DNA of 64,000 nucleotides. Origin: Lichina pygmaea. Taxonomy: Eukaryota > Ascomycota > Lichinomycetes > Lichinales > Lichinaceae. This document shows positions 10,749 to 22,820 of this stretch, piece after piece; the first letter of the stretch is position 1, and the number at the start of each line of letters is the position of its first letter. The translations under genes and the position numbers were made by a program. The DNA is taken from contig OY730170.1 in NCBI GenBank assembly GCA_963422465.1, positions 1,550,001-1,614,000 of the forward strand, given 5' to 3'. The notes beneath the pieces were generated by a model. That model did not search any database and was not told the DNA's origin. It saw only the letters and a program-made list of their open reading frames with translations.

Positions 10749-11732
10749 ATGGTGGATCTACAAAGCCCTACCCCTTCTCAGGCGGCCCAAGCCCAGGCTG
10801 TTCAGGCAGCTCAGGCCCAGACTGTCCAGGCAGCACCTATTGTTAATCTACCCCTGAAGCCCTTGAAGGTAGGTGCCCCAAAGAGGTACAATAGATCCAG
10901 AGGAGGACTGGAGTTGTTCTTCTCACAACTGGAGCTCTACTATGGGTTCAACACAGCCCAGTTCCCAACAGACCAGGAGAAGATGCTATTTGCAGCCTCC
11001 TACCTGGAAGGACCAGCCTTCGCTTGGTTCAACATCTACTTAAGAGATTACCTAGACAATCAGGCAGACCCCAAGGAGCAAGAAGACAATACCTGACAGG
11101 TCATGGGAAGCTTGAAAATCTTTAAGACAGCCATGAGAAAGATGTTTGGGATCCTCAACAAGGAAAGGGATGCAGAACAAAAGCTCCAAGCACTGCGGCA
11201 AACTGGATCAGCATCAGAATTCACGGCGAAGTTCCAACAACTAGCAGTGAGGACCCAGTGGGGGGACAGTGCACTAACAGCACTATTCTACCAAGACCTC
11301 AAGGAACAAGTCAAGGACAACATCGTGCGAGGAGACTGACCAACCGAGCTCTACGAAATAATCAAGACTGCGGCTCGCATCAATGACCGACAGTTCGAGA
11401 GAGAGCTTGAGAAGTGAGGCAAGCAGACAAAACTATGGGTGAAGAAAAAGCCAACACCTGCCAAGGATAACTACAGCTTGGTACCTATAGAAGTTGACAC
11501 AGCAGAACCACAAAAGAAGAAGACATGGAAGTGCTACAACTGTCAGAAAGTGGGCCACCTTGCGGTAAACTGCAGGAGCAAGAAGAAGAACAAGGAGGGC
11601 AAAGGGAAGCAGTTGAACACCACAAGTGCCTGGAAAGGCAGGGAGATAGAGGAGCCCCAGAGGGCCCCTCAAGGCACACTGCCCCACAATCACTCTGAGG
11701 CGGCACTCCTCAGAGAGGAGGACAACCTCTGA
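10749..11732 (+). pseudogene. Element A gag region
   Basis: Gag of fossil element A, starting at ATG 10749. The N-terminus is an alanine-glutamine repeat (QAAQAQAVQAAQAQ). A Ty3/Gypsy gag block follows (FFSQLELYYGFN, YLEGPAFAWFNIYL), then the zinc knuckle CYNCQKVGHLAVNC near 11535 and a lysine-rich tail. Broken. Confidence 0.85.
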
Positions 11733-12046
11733 CAACACGCCGAAAAACTCAAGAACATGCTCCAAGAAACCTTGGACTGTCTTGACAAGGTCTGAAGGAG
11801 GGTTGATGAGATCCACTGAGAGGAAGACTTGATCTCCGAGTTTGACACAACCAGCTACATGGAGGAACAGGTTAACGACAAGGAAACCCAGCCACCACCA
11901 GTCCCTGACAAACCTGTCCTTCAATGACAGCACACAACCCTATCGGAAATAGGGGAGATGCAAGTGTCACGATAGGTTGATGATACCCTCAGCATCATAC
12001 AGGTCAGAGATATTGCTGATGATTACAACCAAGATCTGAGGGAACA

Positions 12047-15000
12047 ATGCACCACCACATGATGCAAACAACATGTGGTAGAGTGTCAGGCCCAGGGTCT
12101 AGGCAGCTCAAAAAACTAGCAGCACTCTTCAAAACTAGGGTCGGAAGAGCAGGCAAGACAACACCCCGGGAGGAAGGAGTCAAGCTGAGTCTTGACGCAA
12201 CAGCCTGCAGCCCACACTTTCACATCAAGATCAGAGTCAATGGGTGGTTGGCTAAGGCCATGATTGACTCTGGTGCGACTGGCAACTTCATGTCAGAAAG
12301 CTTTGCCAGAAGAAACAAGGTTCCAGTCCAAGGCAAGAAAGACCTCTACCAGCTGACAGTAGTGGACGGAACACCACTCTCCAAAGACAAGGGATGAGTG
12401 ATGAAGGAGACCAAGAGCCTGAGACTGAGTGTCCATGGCACGATGATCGGAACAGAAGAATTCGACTTGGTCCGGATACCACACAAAGTTATATTGGGAC
12501 TTCCGTGGTTGGAAAAACAAAACCCAAGGATTGACTGGAAAAGAAGGCAACTAGTCTTTCCAGATGAGACACTGGTCATGTCAGAACCAGGGGTGACAAT
12601 TAAAGAAATCTCACTGACACAGTGGAAGAAATACCACCAGCGCAGGGAGGCCTGTGTGGCCTGGATGAAACCCTGAACACAACAACTTTGCACCACGCAA
12701 GACGCCGTGGGCAAGACTCAGGCACTGCAGTTGCCAAGTGAGTATAAAGAATACCAGGAGATGTTCAAAGAAACAGCGATTGCAATGCTACCAGAACATC
12801 AGGAGTGGGACCACAAGATTCCACTGGAAGATGGAAAAAAACCCACACACAGCCCTATCTACGCTCTGTCAGCAAAAGAGCTTGAGGCCCTGAGAAACTA
12901 CCTGGACAAGAACCTAGTGAAAGGGTTCATAAGACTTTCAACATCACCGGCTGGATACCCGATATTGTTTGTACCAAAGAAAGACAGCAAACTTTGACTG
13001 TGTGTTGATTATCAGCAGCTAAATACGATTACAGTGAAAAACTGTTACCCGCTGCTATTGATATCAGAAATCCAAGACCAGATCCAAGAAGCCAAATAGT
13101 TTACCAAGTTCAATATTCAAGGCACTTTCAACCTGGTTAGGATGAAAGACAGCGAAGAATGGAAGACAGCCTTTCGTACAAGGTACAGGCACTACGAGTA
13201 TACTGTGATGCCATTCAGCTTTACGAATATACTGGCAACATTCCAATCACTTATTAACACTGTCCTCTGACAATACCTGGACATATTTGTCACCGCTTAT
13301 ATTGACGACATCTTGGTATACACCAATGGAATCTTGGAGAAGCACAAACAGCATGTCAAGAAGATCCTACATGCACTCCAGAGAGCAGGGATGAGGTTAC
13401 GCCTAGATAAAAGTGTTTTCCACACAAAGGAAGTGGAATATTTGGGGTTGATCCTGACAACAGAAGGAATCCGAATGGACAACACAAAGACGGCAGCAGT
13501 ACAAGACTGGCCAACACCCAAAAACCTCAAAGAAGTACAATCCTTCCTAGAGTTTGCAAACTTCTACTGACGATTCATCAAGGACTACTCAAGAACAGCA
13601 GCAGTCTTGACAGAGTTAACCAGAAAGAACAAATCTTTCAGGTGGGAGGAGAGCCAACAAGCAGCCTTCCAGGAGTTGAAGGATAAATTCATCTCCGCAC
13701 CTATTTTGGCATCATTCAATCCTGAGAAGAGGATCATTCTGGAGACTGATGCCTCGGACCAAGCATTGGGATTCTGCTTGTGTCAACCAGACGCCGACGA
13801 CTGCTTACACCCTGTCGCATACTGATCAAGAAAGTTCTCTGGCCCAGAACTGAGGTACAATGTTCACAACAAAAAGTTGTTAGCAATCGTCAACACATTC
13901 CAAGAATGGAGGCCTTACTTGGAGGGGGCAAAATACATGATAGACATGTACTCAGACCACAAAAACTTAGCTTACTTCACAACAACGAAGAAGCTAAACT
14001 GACAACAAGTTTGATGGGCAGAGTTGTTAGCATCATACAACTTCCAAATCCTCTACCAGAAGGGCACTGAAAATGCTTGAGCAGACACCCTCAGCAGGCG
14101 ACCAGACCTGATGGATGAGAAAACAACAGAGGAACACCCAATCCTAGCGACAAAAGGATGAACCCTGGTCTATACCCAACCCCAACTGGCAACAACAGAA
14201 ACAAAGGGTCCACTCCTTACCCTTGGCCACAAGACAGCAAACAAAAAGGAAACTGTGCCAGGAAGAGCACAAGAGGAGGTGATCCAGAGGCACCATGACA
14301 AGCCTTTGCATGGACACCCCGGGCAAGACAAAACCTTGGAGAAAATCCAAAGGAACTACCGCTTCAACAGAATGAAGCGCAAGGTGACAGAGTTCATCCA
14401 CAACTGCGAACAGTGCGCGAAGAACAAACCATCAAGGCATAAGCCCTACGGGCAGGCACAGCAGATGGACCTACCCAAGGCACCATGGAAAACTATCACA
14501 ATGGATTTTGTGGTCAAGTTGCCAAAGTCAACAGACCCAGCAACAAAGGTGGTATACGATAGTATTCTGGTGGTTGTTGACAAACTCACCAAATACGCCC
14601 ACCTGGTCCTGTGGAAAGAGTCAGGAACTGTGAACAAACTTGCGAGTGTTCTACTCAGAGAGCTGGTAAGCCACTGAGGGCTACCAAAGACAATCATCTC
14701 AGATCAAGACAAACTCTTCACCTCAAAATTCTGGAACACGTGGACAAGGCAACTTGGCATTGATACAAGGATGTCAACAGCCTACCACCCACAAACTGAT
14801 AGACAAACTGAGTGGACAAACCAGACAATGGAGCAGTATCTACAACACTACATCAACCACCAGCAGGACAACTGGGTGGAACTGCTACCAATAGCCCAGT
14901 TTGCGTACAACGACCAGCAACACAGTGTGACAGGGACAACACCATTCTTTGCAAACTACAGAAGAAACCCCTGATGGCAGGCAACAGCAGGAGGCAACGT

Positions 15001-15553
15001 TGTTGATGTTAGCAAGCTCGCTGCTATGCACAAGATGATGAAAACAACAATCAACCGTGCCCAGAACACCACCACCCACCGGTTACACAACAAAAGGTTG
15101 AAGGGACCAACCCTGGAAAGGGGGGATAAGGTCTACCTATCAACAAAAAACCTGCACTTGAAGCGACCGAGCAAAAAGCTGGACCATGTACAAATCAGAC
15201 TATTCGAAATTGAGAAGTGCACTGGGAAGGTCAACTATCAACTGAGACTGCCACGAAAAGCAAGAATACACTGAGTATTCCACGTCTCGCTGCTTGAACC
15301 AGCACCCAGCGACGCAGAGGTCAAAACAGAATGGAACTTCGAGGACGACAAAGAAGAGTACGATGTTGAAAGGATCCTGGATAGTCGAAGAAACAGATGG
15401 AAAACTGAGTACCTGGTGAAGTGGTTAGGATTTGACGAAGAGGAGAATTTGTGGGAACCAACCGAGAACTTCAGCTCTGCGATGAACCAGAAACTGGTGG
15501 ATTACCACCGAGCAAATCCGCAGCGACCAGGTCCGACAGAGACAACAGCTTGA
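12047..15553 (+). pseudogene. Element A pol region: protease to chromodomain
   Basis: Pol part of fossil element A. The protease block IDSGATGNFMSESFARR is near 12260. The RT has [17 protein letters not shown] near 12930 and the active site YIDDILVYTNG near 13300. RNase H is near 13620-13950 ([20 protein letters not shown]). The integrase has zinc-binding HxxxH at 14280-14330, the core MDFVVKLPKS at 14500 and YHPQTDRQTE at 14780. The chromodomain (YDVERILDS, EYLVKWLGF) is at about 15360-15450 and the end at 15551-15553. The last 83 bases overlap the antisense ORF. Broken. Confidence 0.88.
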
Positions 15554-16043
15554 GAGAAGCCAAAGCCTCTGAAGAGAAGACATCCTCAAAGGATGGCGGA
15601 GCAGCAGCTTGACAGGCCTCCTGTTCACGGATAATGTGGAGGGCCTCTTGTTCCTGAGCATCGAGGGACTCTTGATCCTTGATGGCTGACAGCTCACAAC
15701 AGATGGCATCAGCCTTCTTCTGTGAGAGATGACCCAGCTGCCAGCGGAGGCGGATCTGCTGGGGAAGCAGCTTTGACAGTTGGTCATCAGTCTCCTGCAG
15801 CTGAGCCTTGAGCTGCTCATGCTCAAGTTCCATCTTCTTCCATTCTGATTCCGAGAGATGAAGGTCACAGTGACAACCCTTCTTGATGCACTGACAACAA
15901 AAAGACAATGCGGAACTCACAACACACTTGGCGTGGTCACGACAACAAGCACCGCATGTGATTTTTGATTCCTTGCCCATTTTGCCAACACGACAAGAGA
16001 GAAAACCACGATGACAAGTTTGAGTTGTCTGGCTTTGGTTCAT
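15471..16043 (-). CDS. Antisense ORF of element A: Zn2Cys6-like protein with helical tail
   Basis: 190-residue uninterrupted frame on the strand opposite to gag-pol, starting 62 bp inside the 3' LTR. Cysteines C30, C33, C40, C49, C52 and C59 give C-x2-C-x6-C-x8-C-x2-C-x6-C, the canonical Zn2Cys6 spacing. Residues 63-150 are rich in E, Q, L and K (SESEWKKMELEHEQLKAQL) and look like a coiled coil. The tail is acidic-hydrophobic (PSFEDVFSSEALASLKLL), as in activation domains. It stays open although gag-pol of this copy is heavily broken. The counterpart in element C is decayed. The architecture matches the antisense ORF of the other family (4754-5158), though the sequences share little else. Function unknown; a regulator encoded by the element is a reasonable guess. 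Confidence 0.62.
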   Translation of the reverse strand: MNQSQTTQTCHRGFLSCRVGKMGKESKITCGACCRDHAKCVVSSALSFCCQCIKKGCHCDLHLSESEWKKMELEHEQLKAQLQETDDQLSKLLPQQIRLRWQLGHLSQKKADAICCELSAIKDQESLDAQEQEALHIIREQEACQAAAPPSFEDVFSSEALASLKLLSLSDLVAADLLGGNPPVSGSSQS

Positions 16044-16104
16044 GGCAAAAGAGAAGCAGGAACAAAAAGGATCTGGGGACAGAACCCTTGGAGGGAGGGG
16101 ATAG

Positions 16105-16605
16105 TGTTAAGGCCTAGGCTGGAACAGCCCAGGTAAGTGAGGGAGAAGTGTTAGTCATGCGGAACAACATCCGACCGATCCGGTGGACAAGCAAGAGCTA
16201 AGCGAGGAGCTTGTCCGGTGGACAAGCAGGAGCTAAGTGAGGAGCTTGTCCGGTGGACAAGCAGGAGCTAAGCGAGGAGCTCGTCTGGTGGACAAGCAGG
16301 AGCTAAGCGAGGAGCTTGTCCGGTGGACAAGCAGGAGCTAAGCGAGGAGCTTGTCCACGCAAAAGGATGATACCCCTTGAGGAGACCCCCCCCTTGGGGC
16401 ATCTGTATAAAGACCCCCAAAGAGCCCGGAGGGATTAGCTCTCCAGGCTGAACACATGCAAGCAATACAAACCCATCGTACGGAGACAATAGCACAGGAG
16501 AGTTACCCCACCTGTCTATTCCTCTACCAAGTCCCTGTCTAGAACCCACCCCACAAAGCAACAGACTGTACCGGTTTCTGTGTGAACCCGGCCTGGCCTT
16601 TAACA
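16105..16605 (+). repeat. 3' LTR of element A
   Basis: 501-bp LTR, TGTTAAGG to CTTTAACA, with five 35-bp minisatellite units at 16180-16354 and a TATAAAG box near 16405. It is preceded by the polypurine tract GGAGGGAGGGGATAG (16090-16104) and followed by TSD TCTGG. Confidence 0.94.
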
Positions 16606-16610
16606 TCTGG

Positions 16611-16899
16611 GAGTTAGGTGAGTGAGTAGAGACATCTTTGTCCAGAGCTTCTGCCACTTTGGACAGAATACTATCCCATGCTTTTTTGATGTGTTGGGGA
16701 GCTTTTGTGTGGATAAGCTATTCTTCCACTAGCTGGGGAGGTGTCAGCCCCTTCTCTTCTTCTTTTTCTTGAGTCTGGGATTGGTCTGTCAGGGAGTTAG
16801 CCACTGGGGGTTGCTGGGAGCTTGGAGAAGGCTGGTTTTCTTTCTCTTTCTCTGGTTTTTTCTTTGACATTATGTGATTTTGGGTGTCTTCCAGCAGTT
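16611..16899 (-). pseudogene. LINE copy 1, ORF1 N-terminal part
   Basis: Start of the LINE ORF1: ATG at 16870 opens MSKKKPEKEKENQPSPSS, a lysine- and proline-rich N-terminus common for LINE ORF1. An in-frame stop follows the PPQLVEE segment near 16720. It is cut by element A on the left and by element C (TSD CAGTT at 16895-16899) on the right. Confidence 0.65.
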
Positions 16900-17428
16900 T
16901 GTTAAAGGCCAGGCCGGGTTCACACAGAAACCGGTACAGTCTGTTGCTTCGCAGGGTGGATTCTAGACAGGGACTCGGTAGAGGAATAGACAGGTGGGGT
17001 AACTCTCCTGTGCTATTGTCTCAGTACGATGTGTGCATTGGTGTTCAGTCTGGAGAGCTAATCCCTCCGGGCTCTTTGGGGGGTCTTTATACAGATGCCC
17101 CAAGGGGGGGGGTCTCCTCAAGGAGTATCATCCTTTTGCGTGGACAAGCTCCTCACTTAGGGACTGCTTGTCCACCAGACAAGCTCCTCGCTTAGCTCCT
17201 GCTTGTCCACCGGACAAGCTCCTCGCTTAGCTTCTGCTTGTCCACCAGACAAGCTCCTCGCTTAGCTCCTGCTTGTCCACCGGACAAGCTCCTCGCTTAG
17301 CTCCTGCTCGTCCACCAGACAAGCTCCTTGCTTAGCTCCTGCTTGTCCACCAGATCAGTCGGATATTGTTCCACATGACTAACACTCCTCCCTCACTTAC
17401 CTGGGCTGTTCTGGCCTAGGCCTTAACA
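16900..17428 (-). repeat. 3' LTR of element C
   Basis: 529-bp LTR with six to seven imperfect 35-bp units (about 17145-17355). TATA-like TATACAG replaces the TATAAAG of element A near 17090 (opposite strand). Confidence 0.92.
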
Positions 17429-17486
17429 CTATCCCCTCTCTCCAAGAGTTCTGTCCTCAGATCCTTTTCGTTCCTGCTCCTCTTTT

Positions 17487-18062
17487 GTCATGAACTAAAG
17501 CCAGACAACTTGAACTTGTCATCACAGTTTTCTTTCTTGTTGTATTGGCAAAATAGGCAAGAAATCAAAAATCGCATGCAGTGCTTGTTGTTGCGACCAC
17601 ACCAAGTGTGTTGTGAGCTCCACATCATCTTTTTGTTGTCAGTATGTTGAGAAGGGTTGTCACTGTGACCTTCATCTCTCGGAATCAGAATGGAAGAAGA
17701 TGGAACTTGAGTGCGAGCAGCTCAAGACTTAGTTGTGGGAGACTGATGACCAATTGTCAAAGTTGCTTCCCTGGCAGATCCACCTCTGCCGGCAGCTGGG
17801 TTATCTCTCACAGAAGGAGGCTGATGCTATCTGTTGTGAGCTGTCCACCATCAAGGATCAGGAATCCCTCAATGCTCAGGAACAGGAGACTCTCCATGTT
17901 ATCCGCGAACAGGAGGCCAGTCAGGCTGCTGCTCCACCATCCTTTGAGGATGTCTTCTCTTCAGAGGCTTTGGCTTCTCTCAGGCTGTTGTCTCTGTCAG
18001 ACCTGGTCACTGCGGGTTTGCTTGGTGGTAATCCACCAGCTTCTGGTTTATCGCAGAGCTGA
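17487..18062 (+). pseudogene. Element C antisense ORF remnant
   Basis: Counterpart of the antisense ORF of element A, in the same place and orientation relative to its element. The helical and acidic C-terminal half is open from about 17733 to 18062 (SYLSQKEADAICCEL-like, PSFEDVFSSEALASL). The N-terminal half with the cysteines is decayed. It confirms that the ORF belongs to the family and not to one insertion. Confidence 0.7.
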
Positions 18063-21000
18063 AGTTCTCGGTTGGTTCCCACAAATTCCTCTTCGTCAAA
18101 TCCTAACCACTTCACCAGGTACTCAGTTTTCTGTCCATTTCTTTGACTATCCAGAATCCTTTCAACATCGTACTCTTCTTCGTCATCCTCAAAGTTCCAT
18201 TCTGTCTTGATCTCTGCGTCACTGGGTGCTGGTTCAAGCAGCAAGACATGGAATACTCAGTGTATCCTTGCTTTTCGTGGTAGTCTCAGTTGATAGTTGA
18301 CTTTCCCAGTGCGCTTCTTGATTTTGAATAGTCTGATTCGTACGTAGTCCAGCTTTTTGCTTGGTCACTTTGAGCGCAGGTTTTTTGTTGATAGGTAGAC
18401 CTTATCCTCCTTTTCCAGGGTTGGTCCCTTCAACCTTTTGTTGTGTAATCAGCGGGTGGTGGTGTTCTGGGCACAGTTGATTGTTGTTTTCATCATCTCG
18501 TGCATAGCAGCGAGTTTGCTAACATCAACAACATTGCCTCCTGCTGTTGCCTGCCATCAGAGGTTTCTTCCGTAGTTTGCAAAGAACAGTGTTGTCTCTG
18601 TCACACTGTGTTGCTGGTTGTTGTACGCAAACTGGGCTATTGGTAGCAGTTCCACCCAGTTATCCTGCTGGTGGTTGACGTAGTGTCGTAGATACTACTC
18701 CATTGTCTGGTTTGTCTGCTCAGTTTGTCTGTCAGTTTGTGGGTGGTAGACTGTTGACATCCTTGTATCAATGCCAAGTTGCCTTGTCCACATGTTCCAG
18801 AATTTCGAGGTGAAGAGTTTGTCTTGATCTGAGATGATTGTCTTTGGTAGCCCTCGGTGGCTTACCAGCTCTTTGAGTAGGATGCTTGCGAGTTCATTCG
18901 CAGTTCCTGACTCTTTCCACAGGACCAGGTGGGTGTATTTGGTGAGCTTGTCAACAACCACCAAAATACTATCGTATACCACCTTTGTTGCTGGGTCTGT
19001 TGACTTTGGCAACTTGACCACAAAATCTATCGTGATAGTTTCCCATAGTGCTTTGGGTAGGTCTATTTGCTGTGCCTGCCCATAGGGCTTATGTCTTGAT
19101 GGCTTGTTCTTCGCACACTGTTCACAGTTGCGAATGAACTCTGTCACCTTGCACTTCATTCTGTTGAAGCAGTAGTTCCTTTGGATTTTCTCCAAGGTTT
19201 TATCTCACCCAGGGTGTCTGTGCAAAGGCCTGTTATGGTGCCTCCGGATCACCTCCTCTTATGCTCTTTCTGGCACAATTTCCTTTTTGTTTGCCACCTT
19301 GTGGCCAAGGGTAAGGAGTGGACCCTTTGTTTCAGTTGTTGCCAGTTGGGGTTGGGCATAGACCAGGGTTTGTCCTTTTGTTGCTAGGATTGGGTGTTCC
19401 TCTGTTGTTTTCTTGTCCATCAGGTCTGGTCGCCTGCTGAGTGCGTCCACTCAAGTATTTTCAGTGCCCTTCCAGTAGAGGATTTGGAAGTTGTATGATG
19501 CCAACAACTCTGCCTATCGAACTTGTTGTCAGTTTAGCTTCTTTGTTGTTGTGAAGTAAGCTAAGTTCTTGTGGTCTGAGTACATGTCTACTGTGTATTT
19601 TGCCCCCTCCAAGTAAGGCCTCTATTCTTGGAATGTGTTGATGATTGCTAGCAACTCTTTGTTGTGAACATCATACCTCAGTTCTGGGCCAGAGAACTTT
19701 CTTGATCAGTACGCAACAGGGTGTAAGCAGTTGTCAGCGTCTGGTTGACACAAGCAGGATCCCAATGCTTGGTCTGAAGCATCAATTTCCAGAATGATCC
19801 TCTTCTCGGGATCAAATGATGCCAAAATAGATACAGAGATGAATTTATCCTTCAACTCCTGGAAGGCTGCTTGTTGGCTCTCCCCCCACCTGAAAGATTT
19901 GTTCTTTCTGGTTAACTCTGTCAAGGCTGCTGCTGTTCTTGAGTAGTCCTTGATGAATTGTCAGTAGAAGTTTGCAAATCCTAGGAAGGATTGTACTTCT
20001 TTGAGGTTTTTGGGTGTTGGCCAGTCTTGTACTGCTGCCGTCTTTGTGTTGTCCATTTGGATTCCTTCTGTTGTCAGGATCAACCCTAAATATTCCACTT
20101 CTTTCGTGTGGAAAACACTTTTATCAAGGTGTAACCTCATGCCTGCTTTCCGGAGCGCATGTAGGATTGTTTTGACATGCTTTTTATACTCCTCCAAGGT
20201 TCCATTGGTGTATACCAAGACATCGTCAATATAAGCGGTGACAAATATATCCAGGTATTGTCGGAGGACAGCGTTAATAAGTGATTGGAATGTCGCCAGT
20301 GTATTCTTAAGGCTGAATAGCATCACAGTATACTTGTAGTGCCTGTACCTTGTATGAAAGGCTGTCTTCCATTCTTCACTGTCTTTCATCCTAACCAGGT
20401 TGAAAGCACCTTGAATGTCGAACTTGGTAAACTATTTGGCTTCTTGGATCTGGTCTTGGATTTCTGATATCAGTGGCAGTGGGTAGCAGTTCTTCACTGT
20501 AATCGTATTTAGCCACCGGTAATCAACACACAGTTGAAGTTTGCCATCTTTCTTTGGCACAAACAATATCGGGTATCCAGCTGGTGATGTTGAAAGTCTT
20601 ATGAACCCTTTCGCTAGGTTCTTGTCCAGGTAGTCTCTCAGGGCCTCAAGCTCTTTTGCTGACAGAGCGTAGATAGGGCTGTGTGTGGGTTTTTTTCTGT
20701 CTTCCAGTGGAATCTTGTGGTCCCACTCCTGATGTTCCGGTAGCATCATGATCGCTGTTTCTTCGAACATCTCCTGGTATTCTTTATACTCACTTGGCAA
20801 CTGTGGTGCCTGAGTCTTGCCCACGGCGTCTTGCGTGGTGCAAAGTTGTTGTGTTCGGGGTTTCATCCAGGCCACACAGGCCTGCCTGTGCTGGTGGTAT
20901 TTCTTCCAGCGTGTCAGTGAGATTTCTTTAATTGTCACCCCTGGTTCTGACGTGACCAGTGTTCTGTCTGGAAAGACTAGTTGCCTTCTTCTCCAGTCAA

Positions 21001-21508
21001 TCCTTGGGTTTTGTTTTTCCAACCACAGAAGTCTCAATATAACTTTGTGTAGTATCCGGACCAAGTTGAATTCCTCTGTTCCGATCATCGTACCATGGAC
21101 ACTCAGTCTCAGGCTCTTGGTCTCCTTTGTCACTTGTCCCTTGTCTTTGGAGAGTGGTGTTCCGTCCACCACTGTCAACTGGTAGGGGTCTCTCTTGCCT
21201 TGGACTGGAACCTTGTTTCTTCTGGCAAAGCTTTCTGACATGAAGTTGCCAGTCACACCAGAGTTGATTATGGCCTTAGCCAACCACCCATTGACTCTGA
21301 TCTTGATGCGAAAGTGCGGACTGCAGGCTGTTGTGTCAAGGCTTGGCTTGACTCCTTCCTCCTGGGGTGTTGTCTTGCCTGCTCTTCCGACCCCAGTTTT
21401 GAAGAGCACTGCTAGTTTTTTGAGCCACCTAGGCCCTGGGCCTGACACTCTACCGCGTGTTGTTTGCATCGTGTGGTGAGGCATCATTCCCACAGGTCTT
21501 GGTTGCAA
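17921..21508 (-). pseudogene. Element C pol region
   Basis: Pol part of fossil element C, nearly the same sequence as that of A. The longest open stretch, 20432-21508, spans the end of gag-pol linker, protease (SGVTGNFMSESFARR) and RT start ([16 protein letters not shown]). RT active site AYIDDVLVYTNG is near 20240. RNase H is at 19706-19924, integrase (ITIDFVVKLPKS, YHPQTDRQTE) at 18695-19195 and the chromodomain at 18090-18200. Broken. Confidence 0.87.
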
Positions 21509-21798
21509 TCATCAGCAATGTCTCTGACCTGTGTGATGCTGAGGGTATTGTCAACCTATCGTGACACTTGCGTCTCCCCTATTTCTGATAGGGTTGTGTC
21601 CTGTTGTCAAAGGACAGGTTTGTCGGGGACTGGTGGTGGCTGGACTTCCTTGTCGTCAACCTGTTCCTCCATATAGCTGTTTGTGTCAAACTCGGAGATC
21701 AGGTCATCCTCCCAGTGGATTCTGTTGACCTTCCTTCAGACCTTGTCAAGGCAGTCCAAGATTTCTTGGAGTATGTTCTCGAGTTTTTCAGTGTGTTG

Positions 21799-22782
21799 TC
21801 AGAGGTTGTCCTCCTCTCTGAGGAGTGCTGCCTCAGGGTGATTGTAGGGCAGTGTGCCTTGGGGGGCCCTCTGGGGCTCCTCCATCTCCCTGCCTTTCCA
21901 GGCACTCGTGATGTTCAACTGCTTCCCTTTGCCCTTCTTGTTCTTCTTCTTGCTCCTGCAGTTCACTGCAAGGTGGCCCACTTTCTGACAGTTGTAACAC
22001 TTCTGTGTCTCCTTCTTTTGTGGTTCCACCACATCGATTTCCATAGGTACCAAGCTGTAGTTATCTTTGGCAGGTGTTGGCTTTTTCTTCACCCATGGTT
22101 TCGTCTGCTTGCCTCACTTCTCAAGCTCTCTCTCAAACTGTCAGTTGTCAATGCGAGCTGCAGTCTTGATCATTTCGTAGAGCTTGGTTGGTCAGTCTCC
22201 TCGCACGATGTTATCCTTGACTTATTCCTTGAGGTCTTGGTAGAATAGTGCTGTTAGTGCACTGTCCCCCCACTGAGTCCTCACTGCTAGTTGTTGGAAC
22301 TTCGCTGCAAATTCTGATGCTGATCCAGTTTGCCGCAGTGCTTGGAGCTTTCATTCCGCATCTTTTTCCTTGTCAAGGATCCCAAACATCTTTCTCATAG
22401 CTGTCTTAAAGGTTTTCAGGCTTCCTATGACCTGTCGGGTATTGTCTTCTTGCTCCTTGGGGTCTGCCTGATTGTCTAGGTAATCCCTTAAGTAGATGTT
22501 GAACCAAGCGAAGGCTGGTCCTTCCAGGTAGGAGGCTGCAAACAGCACCTTCTCCTGGTCTGTCGGGAACTGGGCTGTGTTGAACCTATAGTAGAGCTCC
22601 AGTTGTGAGAAGAACAACTCCAGTCCTCCCCTGGATCTATCGTACCTCTTCGGGGCACCTACCTTCAAGGGCTTCGGGGGTAGGTTAACAATAGGTGCTG
22701 CCTGGACAGCCTGGGCCTGAGCCACCTGAGCAGCCTGGGCTTGAGCTGCCTGAGAAGGGGTAGGGCTTTGTGGATCCACCAT
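21799..22782 (-). pseudogene. Element C gag region
   Basis: Gag of fossil element C, from ATG 22782 (MVDPQSPTPSQAAQAQAA) through the gag block to the zinc knuckle CYNCQKVGHLAVNC near 21990. Broken. Confidence 0.85.
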
Positions 22783-22820
22783 CGTATCAAGTCAGTGTCC
22801 TATATGTTAGAGGCTGAAAC

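Larger units (their letters stand above)
3740..16605 (+). mobile_element. Gypsy element A: chromovirus fossil, carrying nested element B
   Basis: Ty3/Gypsy LTR retrotransposon of the chromodomain class. Its two LTRs begin TGTTAAGG and end CCTTTAACA, and the 5-bp TSD TCTGG is seen at 3735-3739 and 16606-16610. Order inside: gag with a CCHC knuckle, protease, RT, RNase H, integrase, chromodomain, then an antisense ORF and a polypurine tract (GGAGGGAGGGGATAG) ahead of the 3' LTR. The copy is broken, with roughly twenty breaks in gag-pol. The LTRs differ by about 16 of 501 positions, all transitions by my reading, so the insertion is moderately young but decayed. It sits in LINE copy 1, and element B (4167-10636 including its TSD) sits in its 5' LTR. 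Confidence 0.93.
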
